Positions 22,819-36,136 of a DNA stretch of 64,000 bases are shown here, one piece after another. The stretch spans positions 2,952,501 to 3,016,500 of the forward strand of contig JBAMJR010000050.1 of assembly GCA_038501785.1 (NCBI GenBank), written 5' to 3'. Below the pieces are notes generated by a model. That model had not been told where the DNA came from and searched no databases. It was given only the letters and a program-made list of their open reading frames with translations. How positions within the stretch are numbered: the stretch's first letter is position 1; every line of letters begins with the position of its first letter. The DNA is from Myoxocephalus aenaeus. Its lineage: Eukaryota > Chordata > Actinopteri > Perciformes > Cottidae. The translations under genes and the position numbers were made by a program.

Positions 22819-24405
22819 GCTGTACCCCAACTGTGAGATTTAGCCTCGCAGTCCTTCTTGTCATCTCCTATAATATTCCTAAAGTCCAGCCAGCTCCTAG
22901 TATTCATCCTGTTGTCGGACGTTTTCCTGTTTTTGCCACCTTGCTAACCTTCCTGTCATTGCATCTCCAGCTGCTCTCCTTAGTTCGTATGGTATTTGAG
23001 CTGTTGAGAGGTTACGGGGTCTCAAAGACCCCAAACAGAATACCAGTGTTAATTGTCACGTGATTTTGGGTAAAGCAGAAAAGTCTTTTGTACAAAACTA
23101 CACTCAATGTTATTACATCCCTTTTGATTGTCTCCCTCTAAATCATTTTGTAGCATCAGGATGCAGGATCAATAATATATTGAATGGGCTTCTTGTAATT
23201 TATTTTGATTAATCGTTGAGGTATTATAAATGTTGTTTATAACAAAGGCAGCAACACGCCTCCGTCTGATTTTACGGTCTGGACTTCTATTGAAGCTCAC
23301 ACTGTGAAAATACTACAGAAATGACTAAGCATCAAAGAGAGATTTATTCAGCCAAGCTCCACACTCGATGACAGAAAACAGCGGTGAAAAGTTTAGGGTT
23401 CAACCTTTACCTCAGCGTCCTTTGATATCGTAAACAATTTCATTTGTCTGCCATTCCTTCCCTCTGAACATTATTTCGGCTGGAGATGACTTGCACAAGT
23501 GCCACTTCCTGGTGACTAAACTGTGAGAGAAGGCCGGTGTCTCTTTTTTTAGATCGGCTTTGTTTGTCTGCCTTTTGCTTTTCTTTGAAAGGAGGTTAGC
23601 TTTAAAAATCTAATGTTTGTGTATTCATACATTCACTATAATGGCATGCTCAATTATTCCTGTAGATTTATCCGCTGAGTGGAGATGTGATGCCTTTTGC
23701 TGGTATTGATTTCATTGGACATCTAAGAATAGCGTGGGAATAAATGACAATACAAGCGTATTACCATGACCAAAGTTCATGTTAATTTACCCTAACAAAA
23801 CCAAAGGAATGACACTGAGAGAGACACATCTGATGGTTTAGATATAAAGAAGCAAAGTGAATGCAACAGCTATGTTAGACTCTGCATGCACCCATTATTG
23901 AAATAAGTACTTTCAATCGGAGGGTGGGCCATCTGCCATGTTGCGTGGACTCCAGCTGCTTGGGACCCAAGATTCCCCTACACTTACTCTTTCAACGGGT
24001 TGACGTTGAGCTCCCACCATGAGCCATCCTGGAAGACAACATAAAGACAGCATAAAGTAAACATTGCTCCGGCTAGTCAATCAATTGAGTGCTCGCCTTC
24101 AGAGGCCTGGAAATAGATTGAGGTTCGCTTTGTGTGGCACAACAGATGAGAGTGCACTTAACTACAGGGAGAAAATGGGTAGCATTTCCATCCGCATCTT
24201 TGCAAATGTACATCAAGAGGGGGATATTCAGTTTTGGTAACATTTGGCCTGCGCAGAATGCTTTTAGAGTCCATTCTCCTGCCCGCTCTCTCTCTTAACG
24301 TCACAGGGTAAATGGTTCCACATATCTGAATCACAGGTTGCAATCAGAGTGACTAACATTAAGAAAGCACTCCAGAGTTTCAACATACACAAACATATGC
24401 GGCAT
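22819..24405. other. Spacer, no gene seen
   Basis: No recognisable ORF. A perfect short hairpin GGGGTCTCAAAGACCCC lies at 23016-23032. The rest looks unique. Confidence 0.55.
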
Positions 24406-24917
24406 CTTTAAGTGATACTTGTTATCAAATATTAAGCTTGTTATGTGACTGTGGAAGTTGGTCGTCAACTTCAAAAGACGACCTATAATGACCTTCCTGC
24501 AAAACTTAACACATTCATATTATGCATCAATTTCACACCAATAGGAACAGTCAAATAAGCTTTATTGGACAGTACTAAATTATTTATTTTTTTGTAATTT
24601 ATGTATCACAAAAAAATAACCACACACAGAGAAACGTCTAAAAATAGTGCCCTTCTCCACTGTCCATTCATTCCCCCAGAACACTACCTTTGCCGAAGGC
24701 TAACCACTCGAGCTTCAAAAGGAGCATTATATTAAGCAAATTCAGGGATATTTATGCAATGATTGGGTTTGGAACAGTCGATTGGATGTTTTGGCCCATT
24801 GTAGCGGATTTCAATTTAAGCTGACAACGGCACTTCTTTTCGCTGAAACAATTTTCAACTGCCACGTTTCAAACCTCAAGTGGTTCGAAGATATTTTAGC
24901 TACAGTATCACTTTAAG
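24406..24917. mobile_element. Candidate MITE with 14-bp TIRs
   Basis: The left CTTTAAGTGATACT and the reverse complement of the right end, CTTAAAGTGATACT, match at 13 of 14 bases, 512 bp apart. The interior has no long ORF. There is no convincing target duplication, so the pairing could be chance, though a 13/14 inverted match at this spacing is not expected often. Confidence 0.4.
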
Positions 24918-25974
24918 GCACTTCTCTATTATGAATGCGCTGTTCGGGTATTAGTTTAAAATCGCATACTGATTTGTTCTTGCTTCAGCATTGGAGAAGA
25001 TGTAACAGAAAATACGGTTTCTATGAATTCTGAGTAGTATTAGTGTCATGGTACAAAGTAGCAGCTTGGCATTCTGTAGGTTCACCGATGGCTGTCCTGG
25101 AGATTAGCTACATCAGTAAACCTTAATGCCAAACAGGTGAAACCCAACACCATGAAATGGGATTGTAGCAGATAAAAACTGCACACACAACAGTCACTTC
25201 CTCAACTAGAAGTGCATGCTTGTGAAATACTGACTGCATTCACTAAATGAATTACCGTCAGTGCAAACAAATGTCAAGTATAACTTTCGCTTCCCTACAA
25301 GTTTCAGTGATTATGATTGCCATTGTCACGGAATTGTATCCTTTATTTTTGTACTATGTAAATTGTCCAGAACCCAAGTTTGGAAATCTTGGGAATTACT
25401 TTCTGTGATCTAGTTCCACTTTTCAAACCTCATTAGAAACAATCAGGGTACGACCAAGTTTGGTCTTTGAGATCGTTTTCTTTAGAGCTCAGCTTTCTCT
25501 TCACCACCTTCGCCCGATATGAAAGCTGCGATAAGGCCTTAGCTAGCTAACTTAGCTTGCTAACTTAGCTAGCTTGAAACGAAGTGCTTTTTGGATTGTT
25601 GAATAGCATCTGAAACACTGTAGAGATCTCATGGCCAACGACATTCAAGCAGCAAGCAGGTGTGCAGAGGTGAGAAAGTATGCAGGGTTTGAACGTCTCT
25701 CTCAAGGTTTCTGTTTTCATTCTTCACACAACTTCTTTCATTGCTCTCTGTGTGTTCAACTTAGCGACAGCTTGAATGCCTTCCAGGAGAAAATGTCTAA
25801 AAATATGCTCCGTTCGTGTCCCTATTTGAACGTTTATTGTAACACTTTGTGACACCTCATGGTCAATCTCACAATCCTTTTTACCATCACTTGTGAATAA
25901 GACTTTAAAATGATTACATTTGAAATGGCAAATATTCCTGCATTTATTTATACATATAATGATTTAGATATGCA
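24918..25974. other. Spacer, no gene seen
   Basis: A TTAGCTAGCTAACTTAGCTT-type patch at about 25.54-25.58 kb consists of AGCT/TAGC-rich short repeats. No coding sequence. Confidence 0.55.
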
Positions 25975-26065
25975 CTTTAGATATAACCCACTGCTCCCCA
26001 ACCAGGGATGGGTCAAATGCAGAGAAGAATTTCCCCAAGGGGATTAATAAAGGATAATTTCTTCT
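25975..26065 (+). repeat. 3' tail of a teleost SINE/LINE
   Basis: CCCACTGCTCCCCAACCAGG, GATGGGTCAAATGCAGAGAA, GAATTTCCCCAAGGGGATTA and ATAAAGGATAATT make the widely dispersed 3' end of a fish retroposon (consensus from memory: "atgggtcaaatgcagagaagaatttccccaaggggattaataaag"). Only the tail is present, the typical product of 5' truncation during retrotransposition. Confidence 0.8.
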
Positions 26066-29000
26066 TTCTACTGCAATTCATAATTAATTCAGGTAATTAT
26101 GAGTTGTTAGTTAAGTATTTTGTGTGACTGTCTATCTAAGTGAGGACTATATGCCTTACAAAGCATTTATAAATTACATTGAAAGGCCAGCAGTGACTCA
26201 AAGCTAACAAAGGTTTCAGTTATCTTCAGAAAAGGAAAATAGACACAACACAAGGTGATAAGGAACATTAATATGTATTGCAAGATGCAAACTATGTACC
26301 TATAATGTTCTCTGCCCATTGTTTGCAAAAAATAATGCTTTAGACGGTGGTGATTTTAGGACAACATCCAAGAGGTTAAGATTTGATTCGCGAAATAAAT
26401 CAAATTCCGCTTTCAACACATCATCAACCTGGGACAACGGCAAACAGTGTGTACGGAAAACTCCAAACTAAATCGAAAGGGTGCGCAGACCCGGGCCAGA
26501 AAGAATGCCGCCAGGTGATGGATACACTGGGGGCGACGCTCGTCAGTGGCACGAGTGGTGAGTATGGTTCTTAGTTTTCTGGCACGTACACATTATTGAT
26601 TATGAGTATCTAGCTAGCTAAAGTCTGAAAAGTTGTGATCGACATATTTTCGGATTAATTTAAATTCTGGGTGTGGTATAAAACAATTGCATTAAAAAAG
26701 CCTCAACAAGTTTTCCTATTGAATTCCAATTTAGTGGAAGTACTGTTTGCCATCTGCTCTGTGAATGTTCTGAAATACAGGCCATCATTTTGGTAAAACT
26801 AACAAGATCTCCAAACAAGATACTAGAAAAAGATAAGACCCAATATCGCACAGTTGATGGATATTATCCCCAGTGCACCGAGTCAGGCTCTCCTCAATCC
26901 AATTAGAAAAGCCATCCGAGTCACCTTCATGATGAATTTACACACTGTACACAATGCTGTGAATCAATAGGGAAGGGAAATGGATAGAAAGGGGAATATC
27001 CATGCACACTTCCAGAGTTTCTGTCTCTTTTTCCCCCTGGTTTGTAATTGGGAGACTTGGCTAATTAAAAGAGAGTTCCCAGGCAGTCGATGCTACTGTG
27101 GTTCTCCCCCTCAGATGTTCAATGAAGAGGAAGGGGTATTAGAGCCAAAAGGAATGACACGAAGCTGGCTATTCACACATAATTGCTCACCCAGGGAGGA
27201 TGCAGTGAAGCTGGTGGCCTGACGAACGCCCGAGGTGTCAGTTTCTGTCAAGATGATGAAGCTCCACGATGCCCTCTGGCCCTGCGCTGAGACCCCAGTG
27301 CGGTCCAAATGAGACGTCAATTTTAACTTTATAAATCCCAAATTGATGAAATATGAGTGGACTATAACTTCAGACTTAGTCTTACTTAGGTTTCTTGTGC
27401 AGAGGCCCTTAACTGGGGTTTGCCAGGAATGAGCTGTGGATTCCTTTATAGACCCGATAAATCAGTTTCTCTACGAAAAGAAAAGTTTTGTTTGGAACAA
27501 TCACTCGATGTTTAGAAGCGTGTTTTGGAGCTTCATGATTTAGCTCAGTGCCATGTAGGTTGTGTTATAAACATGTCACAATAAAGCATATTTAAATGCT
27601 GAAGCAGATTCTGACTGACTGTTTAAATGCATGCTGGTAGAGGGATAGCTGGCTGCTGAAGAGCCTACAAGTAGTAGTATTACCCTAAAACGGATGTATT
27701 GTTCTTCTCAAGTTTTTTCTCAAAGCTTCTTTTCTGTCCATTATCACTCAGTATTCTTGACGAAGTGATGGCCCATCCCTCTTGGGGGCAATAGTGTACT
27801 TGGACCATGTCCATAGTATTTCATCAATACGTGGAGGATATAATATACTGTAGTATTTCAAAATAAAGGTCTGAGAGTAGATTGATAGGACATAAACTGC
27901 TTTGAATAGCCTCTTCCAGCCAACTGCCTCTCTTGACAATCACCAATGCTGCCTATGCAGCTGTATAATGACTTGGTCTACAGCGTAGTGTAATGTTTTA
28001 TATTTAAATTCCTTTTCTGCAGCTGCATTTGCTACAATCTCTTTAAATAAAAAGGGGACTGATTAGAGTTCCAGTACATGCTCGTTATTCTGTTCTCCAA
28101 CATACATGTCATCAGAAGCACCCCATGTTCCCAAAGGGGTGCATTAAAATTAGAAAACAGACAGGAAGATGGACTTGCCAGGCCCAGACATAACCTCAGA
28201 CGACATGGATTCACATCTGCCACATTTCCTCTGGAGGGGGAAAAAGAGAGCGTATTAGAATTTGAGTGATGTCGGAGCTGTAAGATAAATCAAATCTGAC
28301 CGAGGGAGTCACTTGAATAAGGTGACAAATGACCCCCTGTGACAGACAGGGCAGTATTTTAATCTCCTTTAGTTAATTTATACAGGACCCACGAACAACC
28401 CTTTGGAAATCCGTTATTATTGTCACTGTCACAGACCTGCCTCACGACAAAAGGATTTAAAAGACGCCCGGAGAAAAACGTTTACCAAGCAGCGCAGAAG
28501 TAGAAGTCATACAAGGGAAATAATGAACAGATGTAATAGTGTAATTATGCAACAGGGTCCCTGAGACAGAGTTGTCTCAGGTCATTTAATAGATGAGCGC
28601 TGGCCTGTGTAAGCCCCGCCTGTGTCCATGTGAGGAGATGCCAGTGGCCTAGTATGTCCTGACATGAATATAGAAAAGACCCCGTAGAGAAACATCTGTT
28701 TGGCCGGCAGACTTGTTGTCACCCAGATGAGGTCGAAGGAAAGATTCTCAGGAGATTAGCATCTGGGTTTTTAATTTAGAGAATCTCCTCCCCTCTACTT
28801 CTATCAGTTCAACTCGTTCTCTCTTAAATCGGCTCCATCTCATTTCCCCTGTAATATGACACTGTATTTTTCAAACGTTTCTCCGGTTAAGTCGTTCGTT
28901 TCCGTTAAAGCGGCACTTATTATAGTGTGTTTAACCAATTTTGAGTGTTACAGCTGATGATAGAAAACATAAATGATGATGACAACACAGACGGAGGCGA

Positions 29001-30054
29001 TAATCACTATGTTTGCCGTACCATTAAAGGGTTATTTAGAGACAAGAACAGGCTAAATGTAATCTGTGTTATATTCAAAGGGGAAAACCTAATGAGAAAA
29101 TGGGGCTTATTGCTGGGGGAATGAGACGTGGTAATTACATTCAAATAGATAACTCTTTATGCATCAAGCTCCTACTCCAGCACAATATAATAGCAATACT
29201 CTTTGGAGATTAATGCTGGGGAAGATATGAAGTTCCACATGATTGATGGCATCATTTGTTCATCTTTCACATGGGAGCACAAATGTAGATTGTCTGACTT
29301 GAACATAAGTAAAATGAAATATGATGTTGTTGGAAGAAAACATGCAGTGAGGCCTGCACAGGGTCAAAGATATTAAAAAGCCTTCCGTGGTCCTCAGGGT
29401 AAGTCAAGTTGTTATTAATAGATGAGAGGGATCTGGATGTGAGTAAACAGCTATATAAAGCTTTTAGAGAAAGATGACTGGCTGTGCTTCAAAAGAGATG
29501 AAGCTAAATCTAAAATCAAACGAAACGATATAGTCTGAATGCATTAGTATCCAGCGTTGCTTCACTAAAAGCTTTTTTATACATTGTTTGCACTGAGAAG
29601 GCGCCCTTTTTTGTGTCTCCCTCACCATGATACAACCTGTATTTGACATTCATTTATCTAACAACACTCACATGACACAGTGTTGAGACCCCGTCACGCC
29701 ATACAGCAGCATTCAACTGTTAGATTCCATAATTGCAAAGTGATAACTTGACAGACGGTGTAATTACTTGTTAACAAGGGTGGAGGAGGGGACTTTGAAT
29801 ATCCGACACACACACTCATCCTTACCCTGCGAGGTGAGGGGCATGCAATGACCTCTGCTTTCATCAGTTGCTGTAGCAACGCAGGTCATTTGCATAATCC
29901 CACCTGATTTTAGTTTTTTCCCCTCGCGTCAATATTTCATTGTGGGGGTGTTTCTGCACGTGTTAATCAATAACCAGTGCTGTTTAATGTTGGATTGTCT
30001 ATTGATCAAGTCTGCGTTTATGTCGGTGTAACTCCTTTTTAATTGGCTTATTAG

Positions 30055-30055
<1 letters not shown>
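26066..30055. other. Long spacer, no gene seen
   Basis: About 4 kb with only short, unrecognised ORFs. A strong splice-donor-like GTGAGTATGG at 26558 follows a 63-codon ORF. No dispersed repeat that I can name, so this is one of the more unique-looking stretches. Confidence 0.5.
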
Positions 30056-30107
<52 letters not shown>

Positions 30108-30108
30108 T
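30056..30108. repeat. (TA)n-(GA)n compound microsatellite
   Basis: A TA run of about 20 units passing into AGAGAGAGAGAGA. Confidence 0.95.
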
Positions 30109-31339
30109 AACAGGACATAAACAAAAATCCTAACAAAAATATTGCCTTATATTAGTCAAGGAAGTAGGCAGGTTTTTATTCAATTAATTTAACTACTTGG
30201 GAGCAGTTCCACAAGCTGCCAAAATTATGCGTTATCACTTTCATAATCACGTTTATATGGTGAATGTTTACTATACACATCCAGCAGTCAAAGGACAACA
30301 GCAGCGCACATAAATGACGGGCAATATTTCACATGAAAATGTCACAGGTCATTTATTTATTTTAAAGCCAAACCATCCAAGTTATTTTTTTCCCGAGCAG
30401 ATTGGGGGGCTGCTGGGCCGGGTTCGGTTTCCAGCTTTAGGCAGGGCAAATATTCAGGATTAGGATCAGCACTCATGTGCCCGTTAAGAATGATTGCGTT
30501 CAGGAAAGGCGCTTTGGTTTATTGAACACAGGGATTTATCTGATCCTCTCAGGCAGCTCAGATCGTTTAATGCTGCCTGGCTTTCCCCCAAATGAATTCC
30601 TGTGATTAGACATGGCACAGCCCAGCCTATCAACTCCAATAAAAGGGAGAAGCAGTGAGGGAGGTTTACATAAGTCCAAATTGTTATTGTGTCATATTTT
30701 ATTTTTACAAGCGAACATGATGAGCTGGAGATGGTTCCAGTAATCTCAGGTGGTATTCACTAAACCATGGGGTGGAAAATGATTCTTGAACATGGTCCTT
30801 TTCAGTTTCCAAAGCCAACGGTTATTACATGATTTACACAAGATTATCATAATATGTACTCATGTTTAGCCACCAGACTGTGCACATGAGGCCCAGTAAA
30901 ACAACATGCTGAAAGGCAAATTATCTTAACATATGGGAGTTTCTATGCATGCATTCGTATCGGGCATCGCCAGTTTAACGATCAGATTTGTATGGTTTCC
31001 ATTCATCGTTTCCTTTCAATAAACACAGAGGTGCAAGCTTATCATTAATGAAAACATTATTCACATTTCCACTTTTTTTAGATCAAAATGTAAAGGCCTT
31101 GAAAACGACCAGCTCCATTTCATGGGGAGGGGGGGGGGGGGGGGGGGGGGGAATGGGCCCTCAAGTAGAACCCCTCAAAGTTGGAGCAGTTTGGGTTATT
31201 ACTGTATTTGTTTTTGTCTGTGTTCTCTTCGCAGAATTTTAATCCCATCACAGTTAGCTGATTGTTGGCAAATGTTGCATGAGAGACGTCGGCGATCAGA
31301 ATGGATCAGGCCACACCCACGCAGTTGAGGAAGCAGTTT
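30109..31339. other. Spacer with a poly-G tract, no gene seen
   Basis: No gene. The poly-G tract at 31129-31151 creates an artificial Gly-rich ORF. Confidence 0.55.
31129..31151. repeat. Poly-G tract, 23 bases
   Basis: An uninterrupted G run preceded by GGGGA. G-quadruplex formation is possible. Exact length is often unreliable in assemblies. Confidence 0.93.
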
Positions 31340-31765
31340 AAATTTGGAAATATGCATGTTTGTTGACTGGGGAAGTGTCAGATGAGAACATCGATACAAC
31401 TCTAATATCTTTTTGTTGAATTTGGAGCGACAGCTAACAGCCGCGTAGCTTAGCACAAACCTGGGGGACAATGGGAACAGCTAGCCTAGCTCTGTCCCAA
31501 GGGAACTAATAAATAGCTTGGCTCATAACCCCTGTACATTGTTGTTTTTACCCTTTGGCTTTTGTATGTATAGATCTAGAAAGGTAATTACTGAGATTTA
31601 GAGGTTAGACGGAGCGACGCTAGCTGTTTTCCCATGTTTCCAGTCTTTGTGCTAAGCTAAGCGGCTAAATGCTTGCTGTAGCCTTACATTCAACATTGAA
31701 CACCTTACTCACTGCCAGAAAGCAAATAAGCATATTTCCCAGAAAACTGAATATTCTTTTGACAA
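31340..31765. mobile_element. Foldback teleost repeat, copy 2
   Basis: The arm at about 31414-31498 reads GTTGAATTTGGAGCGACAGC ... CGTAGCTTAGCACAAACCTG ... GGGAACAGCTAGCCTAGCTC. The arm at about 31606-31694, reverse-complemented, reads GTTGAATGTAAGGCTACAGC ... GCTTAGCTTAGCACAAAGAC ... GGGAAAACAGCTAGCGTCGC. The flanks GATGAGAACATCGATACAAC and GAAAGCAAATAAGCATATTT also fit a foldback repeat frequent in fish introns, from memory. The 9.2-kb copy preserves mainly the inner part of the same family. No coding content, and the class is unassigned. Confidence 0.75.
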
Positions 31766-34738
31766 AAACGGCCGACAATTATTTTTCCCAAACTTTAACG
31801 TTGATCATTATGTAGCCATAGATATGCAGTTATGGAAACACCAGTTTTCATCGGCTTTTGAGTAAAAGAGCAGAACACAGCAAAACAAAAACAAAAAAAA
31901 TCACATTAGGCACTGTGAGCAGGTGTTGTGAGGTAGCTACAATTAAAACGGAGAAGCAGGATGTTTCCTCAAGCTCTGAAGTTGTATCCAGGACCATCTG
32001 TGATGGCAAAAATAGTTTCTGATGTTAAAATGGATAAAAAAAATTATTCACACCTGCTGCTTTGGAAACAATCTATAAAACCAAGCCAAAGTCAGACCAT
32101 GCAGAAGATTCATTACAGCATGCTCATTATGGGATGTTTACACTGAGCACTTCAATAGTGGTATTCAGTAGTAACTTTTTTTTTTTTACTATTTTGATTC
32201 AGATTTAAAGTTTTTGCTGATGCAAATCAATGTACCAATGCCACACATTTTCATGTAGGTAGTAGCAGGAAAAAGTGAATGAATCTAAAGTTGCAAGAAC
32301 ACGTTTTTGTTTATTAAATGTTGTGTGTTTACATGTAGTATCTCTTATTCTCTATTTACAGCAGCGGTGGAGGGCATCAAACTGCCCATTAAATTTCCCA
32401 CTGCACAATTGGCATGGAGATTCACAGATTGTATTCCACAGTCGACAGTATTTCACCAAATGCTCATGCTCAAATGCAAGGTCAATATAATGCTCAGTGC
32501 AGAGACGGCCTTGTGAAAATAATTTCAATCTCCTCTTTCAGATAATACATAAAATAGAGCTGTGACCTCAAAAGTGTTCTAAAAAGGCAAATTTAACTGG
32601 GTACATTTGTGTGAAAGAGGAACCGAATGAAATTCAAAAGCCATATCTTGTGTTTCTATCTCCCTTAATAAGACACAGTGTCTCCATGGTTATTACGAGA
32701 CAGATTTAAAAGGTGAATGTTGTGTGTGCGAGGCATCCACGATACGCCTGAGAGCAATCCCATTGTCTTGCTTGGCTAGCGTGAATGCTGAGCTAACACC
32801 AGGGCTGTAATCTATCACCACAGAGATTGCACTTGTTCCAGCATTGTTTTACAAGCTGCTGAGGACTAGGGCAGATAAGCTTTATCCTGCCCTCACTTTC
32901 TGTGTGAGCCTTTGAAATCCATCTGTCAATAAGATAGAAACACTGTGGAATGGAATAGCATGCCTTAGTGCAATTGCCGGTGTTGCTTATGGGTCTGGTG
33001 GAACAGCCATTTTTTATTCTGTAGCTTTGGGGAGGTTTTTGTACTTGAGATGAACTCGGGGAAGGAGGCTTTGCGGGACCAAAATGGGATCTGTTCCAGA
33101 GTAGGGTACCTCTGTGTTGTTTAGTCAAGTTTAAAATTATTCTTTCATCAAGCTTGAGTGGAAACTTGAAGTACATTATGTCCTACAACTTACCCCATCC
33201 GCCCAAGTTTTTTTTCTCCAGATTTTTCGATAATGAGGAAGTGGGTTTTTAAATACTCAAACGCTTCTAAATCATCAACCACAGGTTCAATTTAATACAT
33301 TTAAATGGCTAAAGTACTGTAAACCCTTGTGAGAAGAGAAACGATGGACTACATTTAAAAAAAAAGATTGTTATATTTTTATAATTACGTAATTAGGTAA
33401 GCTCCTCAACATGACTGAGCGATTACAACGTTTCACTATTTAACTAATTTAGTACCCCTAACATCATTTGAAGTACAGAACGGTCATGGTGCGACCAAGA
33501 TTTAGGTACAAATTGCTCATTTCTTTATTTCTGAACCGAAAAACATGATTTTTGGACTGTAAAGGCTTGAAAACATGTCATTGCTTGTGTTTATTGTGAT
33601 TATTATTGCATAGTTGGATGCTTTAGGTCTTAATTTTTCTAAAGAGGTGCAGTATTACTTTGGGGCATGATGGGAAGGTACCAAAAATACAATTAAAAAA
33701 ACACGGGGAGCGACCGAGGACTCATTTTTTGATCAGACTCTTGACTTTTGATCATATTTATGCAGAAAATAAATATTTTTTTATTTTTTTATTTTTAAAG
33801 GCAAGGAGTTGCTGATTCTTTAGAGATCAAGGACAATAGGGGCTGGTATTCATATCAAGGTCATATGAGCTGTAGAACACCTGTAGAAGCCCTACGGTAT
33901 CCCTTAAGGGGGACCCTCGGGCTGATGAGGTTAATGGTTTATGTCCTTTTATGATCTATTATGCTGTTCTTTTGTTCCCCTGGTTTGGTTTGGTTTGTAT
34001 ATTGAGGACCTCTCAACCTGAGAACCAATGTTTCTATATGCTTCAGAAATACTAACCCTCAATCAGCTTCAGAGGAGCTGAATCTCATTCACGATCTCTC
34101 TTTGCACACGACAGAGTAAAACGCAGCCGAGTCATGCTATCAAGTGCCAATGCAGTGTACCGTGTTCTCTATGCCGGGAGGCAAAAGGACATGGAGGGGG
34201 TGGCTAATGGTTTTAAAGCATGTCCAACCTTCTAGCCTGAGACTTAGACCTTCAGATATTAAGGTTGCTTAGAAGTGGACTTTAGCCTCACGTTATTCGC
34301 CCCAATTTGACCACTTTCTGGTATTTCCCTCCAGACCTCTCTTTCAACTTGTTATCTCCATACGTTCATCGATTAGCGTCATAAAGCTTTAGGAGAGACG
34401 TAATTTGCAATGACGCCACAATCCACTTCATCTTCAGTCTCGGAAAAACTCCAGCCAACACTGGTGGTCCGACCGTATACATGCAGTGGAACCACTTAAC
34501 CCAGCATGTTGGTTGTCTAAAGGTTACTTACCTGGGGCGTTTCCGAACAGTTGTTTTAGTCACGAGTACTTTCACACAGAATGCAACGATTGCGCGTTAA
34601 AAACGCACTGTTGTTTTTCTTTCCGGAGCGAGGCCATTTTTTCTGAGCTGATGATCCCAGTATTTGGTCCTCTGCGGAAATCTATTCAAACCTTTTATTG
34701 AAAAATTGCTCAAACTTGCCACACTGACAATATAAAAA
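31766..34738. other. Spacer, no gene seen
   Basis: A 127-codon minus-strand ORF (32793-33176) has no recognisable domain or coding composition. Poly-T and T/A-rich runs occur near 32.17 and 33.78 kb. Confidence 0.5.
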
Positions 34739-35164
34739 CAGGGTTCATACACATTTTGACCAATGGATTTCCATGACTTTTTCATGACTTTAAACCAAAT
34801 TTCCATGACCAAACATTTTGTGAAATCTTGGTGTATACATGAAAAGTGAGAAAAGGAGAATTCCAAAGCATACAGTAAACCTTATATGACACAAATGAAT
34901 GAGAGACAATAGTTTGATTAAAAGAATAAACATTTATATAGATGCCTGTATGTATGCCTGCTTATATTTTGAGCGTCTTTCTTTTAAAAGCATATTCATT
35001 ATTTCAAGCGTAAATTTCAGCGTAAAAGAACGACATGAACACATTTCCATGACTTTTCCAAAACTTTTAGGATTTTATTTTTTTCAAGGACTTTTCCAGG
35101 CCTAGAAATAACCATTTTAAAATTCCATGACTTTCCCAGGTTTTCCATGACCGTAAGAACCCTG
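34739..35164. mobile_element. 426-bp non-autonomous DNA element
   Basis: The left end CAGGGTTCATACACATTTTG and the reverse complement of the right end, CAGGGTTCTTACGGTCATGG, share a CAGGGTTC(A/T)TAC terminus. Subterminal ATTTCCATGACTTTTTCATG and AATTCCATGACTTTCCCAGG repeats are the hallmark of a fish repeat I recognise from memory. TAAAAA lies directly outside both ends and may be a 6-bp target duplication, although it is A-rich. There is no transposase ORF. The superfamily is not assigned. Confidence 0.75.
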
Positions 35165-36132
35165 TAAAAAGTGTTGACTCTCCCTGCATGTAAAGGCCTT
35201 AACGTGAATTATACAACATAACCACAGCATATGTATGGACATTGTACGAATCCTTCATAAACAAACAAAAAAACATTGGTATTTATTGTTAAATATGCCA
35301 GGTGCACCACAAGGTCTTGCAGAAGTGACTCGCTAAAGGGTTGGAGTAGTGACCTTCCCTTATCAATCAACTATGGACATGGATAAGGAACACGTTATTC
35401 TCTTTTCTTTTTAATCAGTTTCCTCAGTTATTCAATCATTTTACAATTCACACCATCCTCTGTACCACAGAAGGGCTCGCTGACTGAGACAGTATGACAG
35501 ACAGTGCCAGAAGAACGTGTGAATACAGATGGGAGAGCGAAAAGAACATTCTGTTCATCATGATTACCATTCTATGTTTTATCTTAAGTGTCAGAAAAGA
35601 GTGTTTACTGTACTCGTCAGCGAGGATATTACCTTTTGGCCTTTTCATTCTGCCGCCTCGCTGTGAGGCTGAGTTATTGATGTTATTGATGAGCCCATCA
35701 GCTTGACGCTGTCAAACGGCAGTCTAGCCTCCCTCCTTGTTCACTCTCATCTTTCTCCCTCTCTCTTTACTCCACCACCGCAATCCTGGATTTTAATTTG
35801 TGCAGGACCAGATGAGAGGCATCAACTAAAAAGGCTCCCTCCATCGCTCTTGCTGGTGCAGGCGGTGAAACTTTATTGGCAGCTTTCCGGCTGGCCTTTG
35901 AGAGCTCCGAGCGGTCGGCGGGGGGTTGGAGGCGGCGGAGGCTCAGTGCGTCCGGAAGGGCGAGCGTCGGATGACATGCTGGAAATATGAAGAGAAGAAT
36001 GGAAGAGAGAGAAAAGCAGCCAGCAGAGCAGAGGGCAAGGCTGTGTTTAAGCCTGAGGGAGAGGGGAGAAAGAAGAAGTGAAAGCTTCTATCTCCACAGA
36101 GGGAGTCACATCGGGACCCTGTATGACACCCT
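35165..36132. other. Spacer, GC-rich near 35.9 kb
   Basis: The 95-codon ORF at 35703-35990 passes through a G-rich stretch (GCGGGGGGTTGGAGGCGGCGG region) and has no recognisable motif. A purine-rich GAGAG region follows at 36.0-36.1 kb. No gene called. Confidence 0.5.
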
Positions 36133-36136
36133 TTAA

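Noticed and set aside
32793..33176. 127-codon minus-strand ORF with several Cys residues
   Set aside because: The Cys spacing fits no zinc-finger or secreted-peptide pattern, there is no signal peptide, and the base composition is non-coding.
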